Of a DNA stretch of 64,000 nucleotides, positions 11,929-25,742 are shown one piece after another. Made by a program: the position numbers and the translations under genes. Origin of the DNA: Cryphonectria parasitica EP155. Its lineage: Eukaryota; Ascomycota; Sordariomycetes; Diaporthales; Cryphonectriaceae. Each line of letters starts with the position of its first letter. Position 1 is the stretch's first letter. Location: contig NW_024468910.1 in NCBI RefSeq assembly GCF_011745365.1, positions 1,082,068 to 1,146,067 on the forward strand, given 5' to 3'. The notes beneath the pieces were generated by a model. It saw nothing but the letters and a program-made list of their open reading frames with translations. It did not search any database and had not been told where the DNA came from.

Positions 11929-14106
11929 GTGCAGTGAGTATGGACTTAGCTGTTCAGGCTGGTAGCTCAGAGCTGTTTGCATCATAGTTTGTAAGGATTA
12001 GTAAGAGCAGCAAGTTTATTCTATAGATGGGCGCACTCTTTTTCTCTGCTAAGCTCTTTTATTTCCTTTATCTATCATGCTTATATGACGGGCTGTGCAT
12101 CATATCTGGACTCTGGATTATGCCTGAGATCTCTTGTGAAGAGGAGATGAGTGGATAGAGGAGGAGTAGTATGAGTTCTGGTTATAAGCTGGTGAATGAT
12201 GCATTGAGCTTGCAGGCTAATATTACGAAGAAACGAATTCCTTTTTTCAATATTTCTTATATTAATCAATGATTCTATACAGAAGCTAATATAGCTCAGA
12301 TCTATACAGGCTGTAGCGGAAAGTTTAATTATGTTAGATATGGGTTTATAATTAAATTATAAAGTGGGATGCTTTTGATAGATAGTATTCTATAGAGAAA
12401 AGTAGCATGATTAACAAGATCTATACTCCTTGCAATAATCCAATTAGCATGCTCTATCTAAATATATTTGGCTATATTAATCCTTTGAATTAAAAGCTTG
12501 CTGGTTGCATTATTCCAAAAGCAAAGAATATAGGGAGATGAAGATAAGAAACTATCAGTGTATATGAGGAATAGAGATTAAGGATTATAATAACATCATT
12601 CAATATCAAACTTTAATTAATACCTTATATCTGATCAGAAATGCTTCTATTGATTAGCAGGACTATTAATAAAGAAAATCTCAGTATAGTACAGAATAGC
12701 TAATTCAATCTCTTATTGTTCATTACAAAACAGATCTTATATACGCTTTACTTACAGACTGAATCTCTTTTAAGCATCTGAATCCTCTCGATCTTTATAG
12801 TATTATTTTCCGCAGAATACGGAAGGTATTCCGGCTATAGCGCTCTCAACTCAAGAACTTCGAACCAGGAAAGCAAAGAAATATTGAAGAAAGCAATAAC
12901 TAAGAGGGAAGATAGCTTTCACGTCTGAGAGCTCTTCCAATCAGATATCCAGTTCGGCTAACTACTTAGCTAACAATTACTATAGTCAGAACTTCAGATT
13001 CCCCTTCTATAGTGAGCTTGCTGGTGGTAGATTAATGTTGTTTGCTTATATAGAAGTCTTCTTGTAGCTGAAGCAATTCAACTGATAGCGTTAGATCAAA
13101 GGGATTAATAATATTTAAGTATTTAACTTTATGAAAAGCTTTTATGCAGATATAATCATTGCTGAAAAAGTAGAGAGATTTACTATAAGCGCTAAAACTT
13201 GGAATGAATAGAAGGAGTAACTGTTAGTTGCTTATTGCTCTTAGAATCATCTTTAGGCGTATATCTCCGAGCAGAAGTGCTTGAATATTATTAATAACTA
13301 TTTCATTACTAATACTGCTAGCTTCTGATTATTTATTATAAACTATAACAATGCTTTTACTTGTTTTAAGATTAGAGATAGTTAATCTGTAGCAGAAGTA
13401 TGAATGAAGCTTCTTTTAATCTGGATTAAGCATCTTTGAGCTGATTATGATATTACTGCTGAAAGCATTAGCAACAAGAAGTAATCTTATCTTATAGAAA
13501 AGCTGTTGAAGATTTATTGTAAAGCATTTCAGAAGGAAATTCAAAATCAACTTGCTTCCGGTATTACCAATCTTTAACTTTATCAATAAGCTCAATTCCA
13601 AAATCCTTCTATACTTCTATCTCAGCTAGTTCTTAACTAGATACAGCCTGTTCCTGTTTTATATCTGATGTATAATGCTTCCAGTTAATCAATGAATCCG
13701 TTGGGATAAGCAGTAGAGCTATTGTATTATCAATTGTTTTAACAATTAATTTGTAATTAATAAGCTTAGCTTGAACTAACTAAGCAGATCTTAAAAGCTG
13801 AATCTGCTTAGAAGAGCAACTAAGAATACAACTAGTTAGCTTCAATAATGGAGCAACTCTACATTAACTAAATTGTAATAGCAAAATTCTTAAAACTGTA
13901 AACTGATATTTTCAGATAGATGCAGAATATCTTATATAATCAAATCAAAGCTTTACAGAAGATCTTACAACTGATTAAGCATTCCCAAACTGTTTCTGCG
14001 AGGAATCTTTCCCAGAGGAATGCAAATTTCTTGCAGATGAGTATTATCTATACAAGTTCGGAGGATGAGAGGAAGCAGTACTCTGAAGTATAGCAAGCGG
14101 AGATTA

Positions 14107-14230
14107 ATAAAATCCTGAAGAAGAATGAAACTCTGTACAGATGCTATAGCTGTAGATCAAAGTTCTATGGAGCTCATAAGTGCATGGAATTCTGTACTAT
14201 TATGAACTGTGGCATTTGCTATATTCCAGT
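14107..14230 (+). pseudogene. Gag zinc-knuckle relic of the Gypsy element
   Basis: The plus frame reads TLYRCYSCRSKFYGAHKC followed by MEFC and MNCGIC. The C-x2-C-x7-H-x-C spacing resembles a retroviral-type CCHC knuckle. Its place before the polymerase relics fits the end of gag. Confidence 0.5.
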
Positions 14231-16929
14231 ATTAGCGAAGCTAGAATAGCATCTTGGTAATTGCTTGGAATTTCTGAACTCTAGATTAAAACTAGTATTA
14301 TATAGCTAGATTATATTCGCTCGAGATAATCTCAAAGGCAATATGATCTATCTGATTCTTAGTTTCTGTAAGAATTAGTAGCTGAAGAGTGTTGAGGATC
14401 CTTGGATCTCTTGATATATTAGCTTGATTCAAGAGAACGAGAAATAGTATGGAAATTCTGAGATAGCTAAGAATAAGATACTATAGAAAGAGATTGATTC
14501 TGTTCCCAGATGCAATAATTAGTACAGAACTAATAATATTGAAATCCTTAGCAATGCTAATAAGATTCAAGTAGGGAAATTATATCTTATTCTAGCTTAA
14601 GCTGAACTGTATTTACCAAAGCTTTCTAGTATTAATGCTGTAGATATTGGGCTTGTTTAAGCTTAGATAAATGCGGATGAAATAAAGAAGCGCTGTATTA
14701 GAAAAGCTGGGTATGATGATAGTGAGATTGAAGGAGATGCAAGTATGAGAACTGTTGAAATTCTTATACATTTCGGAAATATTGAATTAGAGGAATCTAA
14801 TAAGCAATTCAACAGTTTGAACAGAGAGCTAATAATTCAGGCTATTAGTAATAAGCTTCTGAATCAGTTCCTAAACTACTTGTTAAAGGTTTTAAGCTGA
14901 GAAATAATAGTTATATTATCAGAATGGAGAGCTTATCTGATTCATAATCTTCAAGGAGTTAGCTCTGAAGCTCGAAAAGTTATTGATCTTAATAATCAAA
15001 CTAGCTTGGATCTGCACAAGATAGATACTGCTGAATTAGCTAATTCATTGCAGCATAAATCCGGAATCTTGATGCTTTCTCAGCTTGAAAAGCTTATTGA
15101 TAGTTAGATTATCAATACTCGGGATATTACTAAGTATCTTTCGAAACTAGCTTAACTATCTGCAGTTTAAGCTTTGTTTTTTATTGCTGAATCTAGCTAT
15201 ATTAAGCTTATTATTAATATGATTCAAGCTTTTAACAAATTCTTATTTCCTTTTGTAATAGCTTTCATGATTGCTCTTAGCAGCATCTGAGATAGGAGCA
15301 TTGCTTCGGTAGCATACATTTCTCTGCAGCTGGAAGGTAAAGAGAATGAATCTATACAAGCAATGCTGAATATAAGTACTGAAATAAGCTTAGTAGCTTT
15401 CTCTCTGTATTCAAGTATATGCTTGTTTTATATGCTAATATTGAATATTATCTTATATATGTACAATAGATCAGATATAGCGCTTGTTAGAGTTCTTGAA
15501 ACTGATATTTTCTGTAGCAGCTTCTCTAAATAAGTAATATTCTATATTATCAATAACAGATTGATATTACCAAATTATTCTATGCTATTAGAAATGCTGT
15601 TTGTAATGCAGACTAAGCTTTTCTTTGATTACTTCATCTTCGGATTTCTCCGTGCAAGCTTTGCTTTTGGAAGAGTATAACTGGTTATTATAATCAGCAG
15701 TTAGAAACTTCTTAAAGAGAAGGATTTATACAGAACTATATTAAAAAACTGAGTACTAGCAGCTATTCTGAGGAATGCAGAGCTGTTAGCAGAGAAGTTG
15801 TTCCAGAATGGGTATTATTGGAGGAGAGAGATATAGCTATAATGTCTATATCTGAATGAGATATTGCAGCTGTTGTGAACAAGTTAATGATGGAACTGAT
15901 GGGGAGGAAGTTGAAGGAGGGTTGCTCTATGATAAATGAGGAAGGAGCAATCTGAGGATCTTGCTTGTGTAGAATGCACAGCAGCTAGCGCTATTCATGC
16001 TAGCTATGTTGTATAAAGAAGAAAAGAAAAGATGTTTTAAGCTTGATTAATACTCTTTACAAGCTTAAAGACAAGAAGATTAAGCTAATTAATAATTCCC
16101 AGCTTGATAGTTCAGTACTGAAAGGAATGATTGAGTAGAAGCTTGTTAAGATTGAGGAGATGAGATAAGCTTAGCAATCTATAAAGCTTACTAAGTATAA
16201 TGAGTGAATTAAACTCAAGTTCAGCGATCTGGATTCTGATTAGTATCTGAGATCTGATCAGTAGGCTGCTATGCAAGAGAAAAACTGTGAAGAGTTTTCT
16301 GAAGCTGAGAAGGAAATATTCAAATACATATTGAGAAACAGAATCAAAGCTCTTATATAGAACTTTACTAAGATTGGAAAGATCATTGAGAAAGTAGCTT
16401 CCTTACAAGAAATCAGAACTATATTCCATAAGATCTTTCAAGCAAAGCATATTTCAATTCTTAATGCTTTTAAGCTAAAGCTAATAAAGCTTCTGAAATA
16501 ATATATTAAGCGGGAGATTATTGAGAAAAGCTATGCATTATATAGAAATAACTAGTTTCTTATTATCAAAAAGAATAATAGCTTATATCTGATTAATAAT
16601 GCTCAAAAGTATAATAAGCATAGCCTTAAGGATGCTTTCATGCTGCTTGCCTTAAATGAATTCTTGGAGGAGTTTGCTATATGCAAGATTCTTTTACTGC
16701 TTAACTTCTTTTTCGGATACAACTAAGTACAATTGCATCCTAATAGCAGAGATATAACAATCTTCTCAATGCTCTTAAGCTTATTCAGGATATATACTCT
16801 ACTCCAGAATACTACTAACTCTATTGCTTAGTTTATAAGAATAATAATCAGACTTCTATATAATCTTATTTCTTATATATGCTAGCTTTTCCTCAATAAT
16901 ATTCCTATTTATAGTTCTACAACAATCTA

Positions 16930-17640
16930 TGGAAATAAAGAGATTTCAAGCCTTCTTGAAGTATATAGATATATTGCTAAGTACATCGGAAATCTTAACA
17001 AGATTCTTGTAAATGTAGAGCTAGCTAGAGCTATAATCTCAGCATTCAAGTTAGAATAATACTAAGTGAAAATTAATATAATTGATTATATTATCAGTTC
17101 CAGCAGATAACAATCTCAGAATAGGAAGATGAAAAAGCTTCTAGCCTGAACAGAATGCAAGAATATCAAAGATATTCGCTCTTTTATCAGACTGATTATT
17201 TATTATGCAGCTTGGATTTGGAACTTTGCAATCATTGCTTAACTATTCTATAATCTTCTCAAGAAAGATATTGTATAAAGATAGAAGAAGGAATAGAAAG
17301 AAGCTATTGCTATACTTATCTGAATACTTACATCTCGTTTAATCATTATTTCAATTGATTATAGTACTAATGCTGGAAAGATTGTTCTTATAGTAGATAT
17401 AAGCTTATTGAGCTGGAGCGCTGCATTAATGCAGATAGTAGAGAATAAACAAAAGCTAGCATATTTTATTAGTAGAATCTGAATAGTTGCAGCATAGAAG
17501 TATAATGCTATTAAGAGGGAATGTTATACTATTCTCTATGCTTTACAGTTTCTTTAGCAGCATTTCTATAATTGCTATTTCATTCTGGAAATCAATGTTT
17601 GTATTCTAATAAACCAACTCAATAGAGGAATAAATAATAT
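16930..17640 (+). pseudogene. Reverse transcriptase C-terminus and RNase H relic
   Basis: The plus frame aligns with Gypsy pol. CKNIKDIRSFIRLIIYYAAW matches the 'vkevrsFlGlvnYYRrFI' region after the RT palm. Then come LFYNLLKKD and ILTSRLIIISIDYSTNAGK, the start of RNase H (D-x-S-x-x-G). Next are LMQIVENKQKLAYFISRI ('GavLmQ...piaYfSr'), KYNAIKRECYTILYALQFL ('ekNY.i.ekElLAiv.al..f') and NVCILINQLN in the position of 'TDh..L'. Stops occur throughout. Confidence 0.75.
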
Positions 17641-18039
17641 ATCCAGTGCTCTTCTGAATAGATAGATAGTAGTAATCAAGATATTTGATTTCATTATTAA
17701 ATATATTTCTGAATTAAAGAATTCTGTAGCTAATGCTCTTTCTCAATCTTCATATTCAATGCTATCTAAGGAAAACAAAGATAGCAATGTTAAGAACTGA
17801 TATAATGCTCAGCTTAATAGTATAAACTTAGATAAAGCTGATTTAATACTACTGCTAAATTTAACTCTTCAGTGAACGGAATAGTTGAAACAGTATGCAG
17901 AGTTCTTATATTACAAGATTATTCTATTAAAACTCTTTAAGAGAGATTGCAAGAACTTCATAATAGAAGCATTAAAGCATTAAGTACTTAATTAGGCTCT
18001 ATAGCGCTGCATTAGTACGAAACTCCTATATTAACAGAT

Positions 18040-18610
18040 AGTAGATAATTCTAATCTTCATTGCTAAATTATCAGAAAATATTATACTAAGTTTGAATAT
18101 CAAGATCGAGATTCTATAGTAGCTCGTATCAAGCAACTCTACTACTGAAAAGATCTCTGAACAGATATAGCTAATGCTGTCTCGGATTGCGAGAAGTATA
18201 CAAAGTTCGATTCAAAGATGTGAAAGGAAGGAGTAATTCCGATTTTTTCAAGTTAATCCTTTACAAGGATTAGCATTAATATTCAATATATAGCTGAGAA
18301 TAGCAATTACAGATATCTTATAGAGGCTTGCTATAATCTAACTAGCTATATGCTTGCAAGATTTCTCAAGAAAGCTATAGCTGCAGAAATAAGAAAGTTT
18401 ATTTTGGAAGAGATCATTTTTGTATTCGGATACTCTCTTAAAATTACTATTGATAAAGAACTAGAAAATAAGGCTGAGATAGCTAAGATCATTAGAGCTC
18501 TTGAGATCCTGCTTATTCAGATCTTCAGTTACAATTCCCATGCTTAAAGATAAGTAGAAGCTGATTATCTTTCCTTAGCAAGTGCTCTTGCTAAGCTAGC
18601 TAATACTTAA
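18040..18610 (+). pseudogene. Integrase relic of the Gypsy element
   Basis: DSIVARIKQLYY followed by TDIANAVSDCEKYTKF matches the zinc-binding N-terminus of Gypsy integrases ('y..vr..fyW..m..dv...V..C..Cq..K'). Downstream, FVFGYSLKITIDKELEN fits the 'fG.P..ii.Dng.eF.n' part of the catalytic core, and FSYNSHA, VEADYLSLASALAKL fits 's.YhPqanG.vEr....l...l.k'. The frame has several stops. Confidence 0.72.
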
Positions 18611-21600
18611 TTCTGAAGATGAAGGCAGTATTTAAAACTTATATTCTTTGCTGAAAAGATTACAATCTGCTAGTTGCATGGATATAGCTTCTTCTATTTG
18701 ATTTTTAGTTAGAAGCTGCTTATTCCAATTGAAACTAAAATTCTAATATAGAGAGTTCTTATATAAACCAAAGACTAATCCTCTCAGAAAGCATTTGAAA
18801 TGCAATTAAGAATAATTGCAGCTAAGGAAGATAATATGCAGAAGGCAATTAAAGCTATCCAGATATACTATTAAAAGATTGCAGCTAAAAATCAAATGCA
18901 GAGTCTGATACGAAAATCTTAACTAAATATTGGAAATCTTGTGCTTATTTATAATTACATTCGGAAAATGAACTACTTATGCAATGCTAAGATCTCTTAT
19001 AAGTGAAAGAGTTTATATCTAATTGCTCAGATTCTAAATAAACATGCTTATAAGCTTAAGACTATAGATAGAGTTTTGCTAAAAAGTATATATTCAGCTA
19101 CTAATCTCAAAAAGTTTATACAGAATATAAATAGCATTTAGAAATCCAAGATGCTTATACTCTAAGAAGAAGATGTTGAGCTTCAATCTAGCTAACTATT
19201 AGCAGAAAAGCTAGATTTGATAAGAGCTTCCTAGTAAGAAGAACTAGATAATAATATTCTTAAAGTTTAGAAAGCAGATTCAAGCAATAACGCTACATTC
19301 TGAATTCCAGATATCATTAAGCACAACTCCATACTTAGCTAAACCAGTTCTGATCCAGAAACTGTTAATCTAGCAACTAAAGCGGATAATAATGCTGAGA
19401 ATGAAAATGGAGTTGATAATAATAAACATTTCATATAGGCAGTAGAGAAGAAGAAGTAAGAATAGAAGAAAGCAGATAAAAGTAGAATGTTTATACTAAT
19501 TCCAACTAAATTAGCATTCTTAGCTTGTAGAGAAGATTGATTTCTTTCTATTTATATTTCTTTTTTATTTGCAAAATATGTTTTCTTTTCATCTTTCCTA
19601 TTTCATCTCATATGTTTTGCTGAGGGAAGAGGGACGAAGTATTATCTGCTACTACTTGCTACAGAATACTATAAACCCACTTAAAAATTTCAAAGTACTC
19701 AGCACAGAGCATATTAATCAGCTCTAAAGCTATTTTCGTTATTTAAAAATTGCAGTATATTGGAATGCAATGCATGAAAAATGCAGAGCGCTGAAGAAAT
19801 ACTGCAACTTATAAAGATTCCTTACTTTTATACATCATTCTCATTACTGAAATATCTGTAAATATCATCTGATAGCTCTTTCCTTATTCTATTCAGATTT
19901 ATATCATCTATATTATCTGCTGAAGAATCATTATTAAAAATAGAGAAAGAACCTTGAAACTGAACAAACTTAGCTTATTTCTCGATACAAGATCCTACTA
20001 CAGCTTTGCTCTTGCTTTTATTCTTGCTGCAAGATACAGATTATAGAGCTGCCTGCTCAGATTCAGATATTCTCTTCTTGAAAGCAGAAAAAGCAGTACT
20101 CTTCTTGCTAATCTGTATAGATAAAATTAGCAATAATCTTCTTAAGCATTGCAATTATAATTGATTATAAGACTTATAGTATTCTGTAAATATTACTTTC
20201 TTAGCATAAAAAGAATCTATTTAATCTGATTATGCACAATATCTTTATTCTGCATAAGCTTATATTAAGCTTTGATAATACGCTTAATATCAGTATTAGA
20301 ATTAACTTGAGAATCTATCTCAATTATACATCGAAAGCTAAGTTAGTAAAACAAGTGCTAATGCTGCAAGAAGAATAATGATTAGTATATGCTCAAATCT
20401 GATTAAAGATATTGGAATAGGAATCTTATTCATATACTGCACTCTTTAATACAAGAGAAATCTTTAGTATAATTACATTCAGATTCTGCATAATAAATGC
20501 AGTTGCTATACTTCCTATTGAAAAAGCTTTCTATTGAAATGCATTCTAGAAAAAGCTAGTTAATATTAATCTGCTGCCTCTGTACAAGCATGCAAGCAGT
20601 AGTATATCAATGGGAGCAGCAATTGCAAGAGACTAGATTATACTAACTATAGAACTGAATGAGAAAGGAATTTACTTGCTTAGAGCGGGAGAAGATGCAA
20701 ATGAGGTACTTGCTAAAGAGCTTCCAACTAGCTTTATACATTATAATAGGATTCAATTTGATAGAATCCTTATTATTCAGCTTTGCAAAATAAGCAGCAA
20801 AGCTAAAGCTTAGCAATAAGTTATTCCAAAACATAATATTGCCTTAAATATCTCAAGAAGCATATATTAAGCTAAAATCTCCCTTAATAATATTGAAGTT
20901 TGTAATATTAAGAAAGTTAATATAAACATTCTTGAGCTAGTAGTAGTTGCTGCTCTGAGGAGAAGGAACTGAAGAAGAAAATCAAACTCAGATCTTATTA
21001 ATTTCTTGAAAAGCAGTATTTACTTGCAAAGAGAAAACAGCATTGGTAATGATTCAAGATATCTTGAGTATATTGCAAAGCTAGATAAGAGAAGATTAAT
21101 AAAAGGAGAAGTTGTTATGCAAAGAATGAATTGAAAAGCAAAGTGAACTGAGGAAGAGATTGTTGAACAGTTTGCTGAAGATTGATGAGATAGCAATGAA
21201 TAATAAATATACTCAACTGAGTTACTATGCCTTTTATCCAGTCTGTTGCTAGATAGCTTCTATTTAGCTAAGGATGAAGTTGTTTGCTTTATAATAAACG
21301 GAAAGTAATGAATTACTTAAGTAGTTGCTAAACAAGATAAATTAGCTATTCCATTTACACTTGCAGCCAGCTATTCTTCTTTCTCCTTCAATCTCTTTAC
21401 AACCATCTTTCTCAAGCATATATACATCCTTTTTCTTTCTTATCAACGCTGCTCCAGATCTATATACTAATATCAGAGCAAATTATCAACTGCTCTGCTT
21501 ATATAACATCATCTTCCTTAACAGATCCTCAGGCTGAAGCTGCATTCTTCTCTACCTTTCTTCCTCAGTTAATACCCTCTTAGTTCCTTAACTTTATATC

Positions 21601-23594
21601 TTTGCAAACCCCTCTTGCAATTGCTTACCTTCTAACAAAGCTATTCTTTCCTTTTCACTTTCCTTTCAACTCAGCAGCAATAATCGAATTCAAGTACTCT
21701 CTATTTCCATCTATTCAGCATAGCTGAGAAGACTAGATAACCAAGGCTTACTGCTTTCAGACTATCTTTTCCAGAGCGCTATATTCAACTAAAGTAATCA
21801 AGAGTTATTCATTCTACTTCAGTCTAAGGAATGAAGAAAATCATCTGGCAGTAGAACTTATTGAGAAGTACTTCCCAGAATTATCCTCTTACAAGTTATA
21901 CTTGCTTACAATCTTCAGCACTAATTCTTTCAGATATCTTCTCGATATTTATAATCTGATTAGATTCTTAGATACAGAAGTTTCTCAAGATATTAATCTA
22001 CAGCATGCTGTAGCTGCCTTTCATTATTATACTCAGTATAATCAACAAGATATATTCTTGATAGAATGCCTTTGTATTCCATTAATAGCTCATTCATCTA
22101 GCTCTTCTGATATTCTCAATAAGCAGGATCTGCTTAAATATAAAGCTAGATAGAAGCGCTTATGAATTCTCCTCTTAGTTAATACAGCAACTTTAGCTTA
22201 TACTCTATCTTAGCTTGATATAAAGACTGAAAAAGAATTTTACATTGCTATACACAAATCCAGCAATATCCTACTAGCTTATGCAAGCAAGCACTATCTG
22301 AACAATTAGCTCAGAAGTACTGAAGCTAATTGGGATTGGGATTTCGAGAATATTCCAACTATGCTGCTGAATAACAATTCAAATACAGCTCTGCTTTATA
22401 CAATCGAACTATTTCGCTTTCAAATCCTGAAATCTACTGATTTCTACTAATCATCTAGTAACTATTCAGACTGAAAGCAAGCTCTCTATCTTAATCATAG
22501 AAAGATTGCACAAAATGTGAAAGAATGGAGTATAGAGATAGCTATAATAAGCTTGTACTGCTAAGCTTTCTCCTATAAGCTAGAATACAGCAACTATATG
22601 CAATATTCTGATTAGCTATTAAGAAGGAATATCTCACTTCAAGAATACAAAGCTGTACAAGTGAAAGCTAGTAGAATACTGAATATAATCTATAAGCTGA
22701 ATATTATCTTCTTTATGAAAAGAGTTGCAGACTTGCTTAAACTATCTATTAAAAGCGATCTCAATAGAATGAGGAGAAACATATTAGCCTTTGCTCTGAA
22801 GAATTTCAAAGCAAGTAAAGCACCTAGCCTAGTTCCATCAAGACAATAGTTCTAAGAGAGCATAGCTCCAGCTAGCTCAATCTTGCATTTATCAAAAGAA
22901 CGTAGTATCAGCTCAGAGTTAAGTTGACTCTTATTCGAAACTCCTACTGATCCTTACTCCTCTTCATCTTGAGAAACGCCTATCGATCCAGAACTAACAA
23001 TCAACCTATCAATGCAGCAAACAGCTAAGCTTAGACATACTACTGAAGCTCCATTGCATCAGAAACTGAGAAGCAGCAATATCATATCTCTCAGTTTTCC
23101 TAATAAACCTCAGAAGCCTCGTATGCCTCTATGGAATAAGCTTTATAGCCTTAACCCTATCAAGCTCTCAGTAAATTCTCCAAACTAAACAGAGTTCGAT
23201 CATGCTATCAAGATAGATATGTATGAAGCGAACTATAAAAGAATCTATCGAATGAGAATGCAGAATCAGAAGAGAACTGCTGCTGCTGCTGCTGCTCAAG
23301 CAGAGTTTGAAAGCAGATAGAAACAGAGAAGAGATCAGCATTAGGATCTATCCAGATCATGCTTGTATTACAAATGAACTGAAAATGGATACTAATACTC
23401 CTGCATTAATTTGAATAATAGCTCAAGCAATAGAAAGAGATATAAGAATTGAATTGGAAGGATAGTTTGGTTTGCAGTATTTCCTTTAGCAGTTTGCAAT
23501 AAATTCTTTATTTCTTTACTTCATCTCCTTCTAATCAGATCTAGCACACTATTGGACTTGTTGCAACTTTGGAAGAAAGTTGCTGGGAAAGAAC
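18611..23594 (+). other. Unexplained 5-kb tail of the Gypsy element
   Basis: Between integrase and the 3' LTR. A plus-strand frame with stops runs from about 21,800 to 22,850 (LQHAVAAFHYYTQYNQQDIF, then WDWDFENIPTMLLNN) and another patch covers 23,180-23,340. That patch includes a (GCT)7 run giving poly-Ala near 23,280. Neither matches a known retroelement protein. Bases 18,620-21,780 show no followable frame except a short minus-strand one at 20,643-20,834. This may be a lineage-specific third ORF or a nested insertion. Confidence 0.4.
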
Positions 23595-23917
23595 TATTAT
23601 GATAGCCAGAGTAGTAGTCCGTAGAACGTGGAGTACAGTGGATCAAGGATTCTCATACATATAAAGGATACTACTCACTTTTCAAATTCTTTAGCTATAA
23701 GCAACAAAAAAAGCATCCTTTCTCTTCTTTTCAATTTTGAACCCTTTGAACAGGTTTAAGACAGATTTTTCACCCTGTTCTTGCGCCCGTGTAGCCTTAG
23801 TTTGCTATCCTCATCTGCACAGGCACGCTTGGGTTGCACGAGCCCTTGCCCATTGCTTCGGCAGCTGTTTGTTCCTTTTTCTTTCGAGAGCGACGGCGCC
23901 CTAGTTCTAGTTCAATA
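23595..23917 (+). repeat. 3' LTR of the Gypsy element
   Basis: Same length (323 bp) as the 5' LTR and collinear over its whole span, ending GTTCAATA. It has more G-to-A changes than the 5' LTR in its first 100 bases, so RIP hit the two ends unequally. Confidence 0.88.
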
Positions 23918-23999
23918 TCAATCTTTTTAACTAAACTATTGAATAATATATAATAGAGAAGCCTTAATAATAGCAATATCAATCATAACTAGAGAATGA

Positions 24000-24905
24000 A
24001 TCTTATCTAAATCGTTATGAAGCCATGCGCTGAAGAACTATAAAAGGTTGAAAGATTGCTCTCACTGCTATCAGATATCCGCTCCAGCTATGCTTCTAGA
24101 ATATAAGATATCTTCTAACTTTCTTCAAGTTTATTTTTCCTATCTAATATACTACCAGGCTATCTCATATCTCAAACAGCATCATATCCGCAGGTTATTA
24201 TACTGTCTCTCTCTCATGTAGCCTTCTATCCTTGCAGTTTCTGGATTATAGATTCTGCAGAAGCTGCTGAGCTTCACCAATAGACAGCAGTACGGGTAGC
24301 AGATGCTTAAGTAAAGAAAAGAGCGCCTTTGCAAGTTTCTAATCTTATTGCATACAATCTTTCCGAATCTCCATGCTCGTTATTTAGCTATTATTCTCAA
24401 GATAGGGAAAGTTGTGAAAATCTTTCAAGCGTTTAGTAAGGCTTATATTGCTATCTGGTAATATGTTATGAAAGCGAAGCTCTGTTAGTGTTCTTGCTAC
24501 AGCAAAGAGCAGTTGTTCGTTTGTTGCTACTTCCTAGCTAGGAATAACTCTTCTTAATGCTTGTATTGCATTTCGGAGATTAGCTATATTGAAAGCTTCT
24601 GGTAATATATCTGCTTCTGTTCTGAAAGAAAGATTAGTAAATACTTTTCCTAGAAGCTGTACAGCGTAGAGAGATTCTTATATCCGAAGCAGTATACAGA
24701 GGCTCTCAATGAATTAGTCTTGAGAAATGTTAAGCATTATAGCTCAGAGATGCCAATTATGATAGATATTCGGATAAGCTTTATATCTAGATCTTGGAAG
24801 ATATTCAAAAATACTTTCTAAAGTAAAGTTAGCTTCTTTCTGCAAACCTGAAGAATATAGTATATTATATCTCAATATCTTGAGTACAAAGGCTAAAGGG
24901 CTTTG
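24000..24905 (-). pseudogene. Unidentified RIP-degraded gene
   Basis: Reading the minus strand from about 24,900, one frame continues for most of the span with roughly a dozen stops, nearly all TAA, TAG or TGA explainable by single transitions from Gln, Trp or Arg. The best segments are NFTLESIFEYLPRSRYKAYP, ADILPEAFNIANLRNAIQAL, NEQLLFAVARTLTELRFHN and LLKHLLPVLLSIGEAQQLLQ. It looks helical and cytosolic. No family is recognised. It could be a host gene or an element protein adjacent to the Gypsy 3' LTR. Confidence 0.5.
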
Positions 24906-25742
24906 TAGAAAAAGAAAAAGAAATATTTTTCTTTAGTTATTACTAGAAGAGAATAATAGAAGCAGTTGTATAGTTATAAAAAAATTACAAGATTAAGATA
25001 AATTAAGCCAGATTCTCAGTAGAACTGCATCATTCTTGAGACTTCAGAAGAAGTTTCTAAGCATATCTTCGTTTCTTTTTAACTTATATCAAGTGCATAG
25101 AAGTAAATAGAATTCATTAGCTTAACTACTAATCTGTATTTCAATCTGAATCTTGATACTGAACAAAGACTCAAGCGCTGTTATTTGTAAAGATAAATAG
25201 CTTTTGAGCTACAATAATATAGTTACCAACTCCAAAGCTACCTTCATCTCCTGTATCAAAGTACAGCTAATTATAGAGTATATCAATCTCCTAATCCTAG
25301 CATTAATTACCTATACTTCAGCTCTTTCAGTTATTCCAATCTCTATATCTAGAATAGATATTTCATCGAGATATTTCAACTTGAAAAAGATGTCTTTTCG
25401 AGAAAAAACATACCAAAATCACCTTCCTAATTGAGCGAAATCTGAACGACGAACGAGAGCCAATCACTTTTATGGGTCACCTTCATGTTCAAATTTCTGC
25501 CCATTTTCCCCGCTTTGTCTTAGTCATCAACTTTTTTCCTGCACAGCTAGGATCGATAAGAGACCATTTTAACAAATGGCATATGCTCAGCTAGATCATA
25601 GCTTTCATCCTCAGACAAAGGAGTAAAATGATTCCATATAATAGGAAATATTTAAAAACATAAATACTCATCAAATTCCCAGAGTAAGTCACTTCTTTCG
25701 CAAAGTTTTCATCAGCACCTTTTCTCAAACTACCTAGACAAC
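24906..25742. other. AT-rich stretch without a recognisable gene
   Basis: Dense stops on both strands. The 76-codon plus frame at 25,204-25,434 is Ile/Leu/Ser-rich as AT-rich junk would be. Composition becomes more balanced after about 25,430. Confidence 0.45.

Larger units (their letters stand above)
11606..23917 (+). mobile_element. RIP-degraded Ty3/Gypsy LTR retrotransposon, 12.3 kb
   Basis: Two direct 323-bp repeats at 11,606-11,928 and 23,595-23,917 bound a plus-strand element. The order zinc-knuckle-like motif, reverse transcriptase C-terminus, RNase H, integrase follows the Ty3/Gypsy layout. Every frame is full of stops and the body is strongly AT-rich, so it is dead. The two LTRs differ largely by C-T and G-A transitions, as expected if both were mutated after insertion. 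I found no matching 5-bp target-site duplication (aatat on the left, tcaat on the right). At 12.3 kb it is long for a fungal Gypsy element. The last 5 kb after integrase has no assigned function and may hold extra frames or a nested insertion. Confidence 0.88.
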
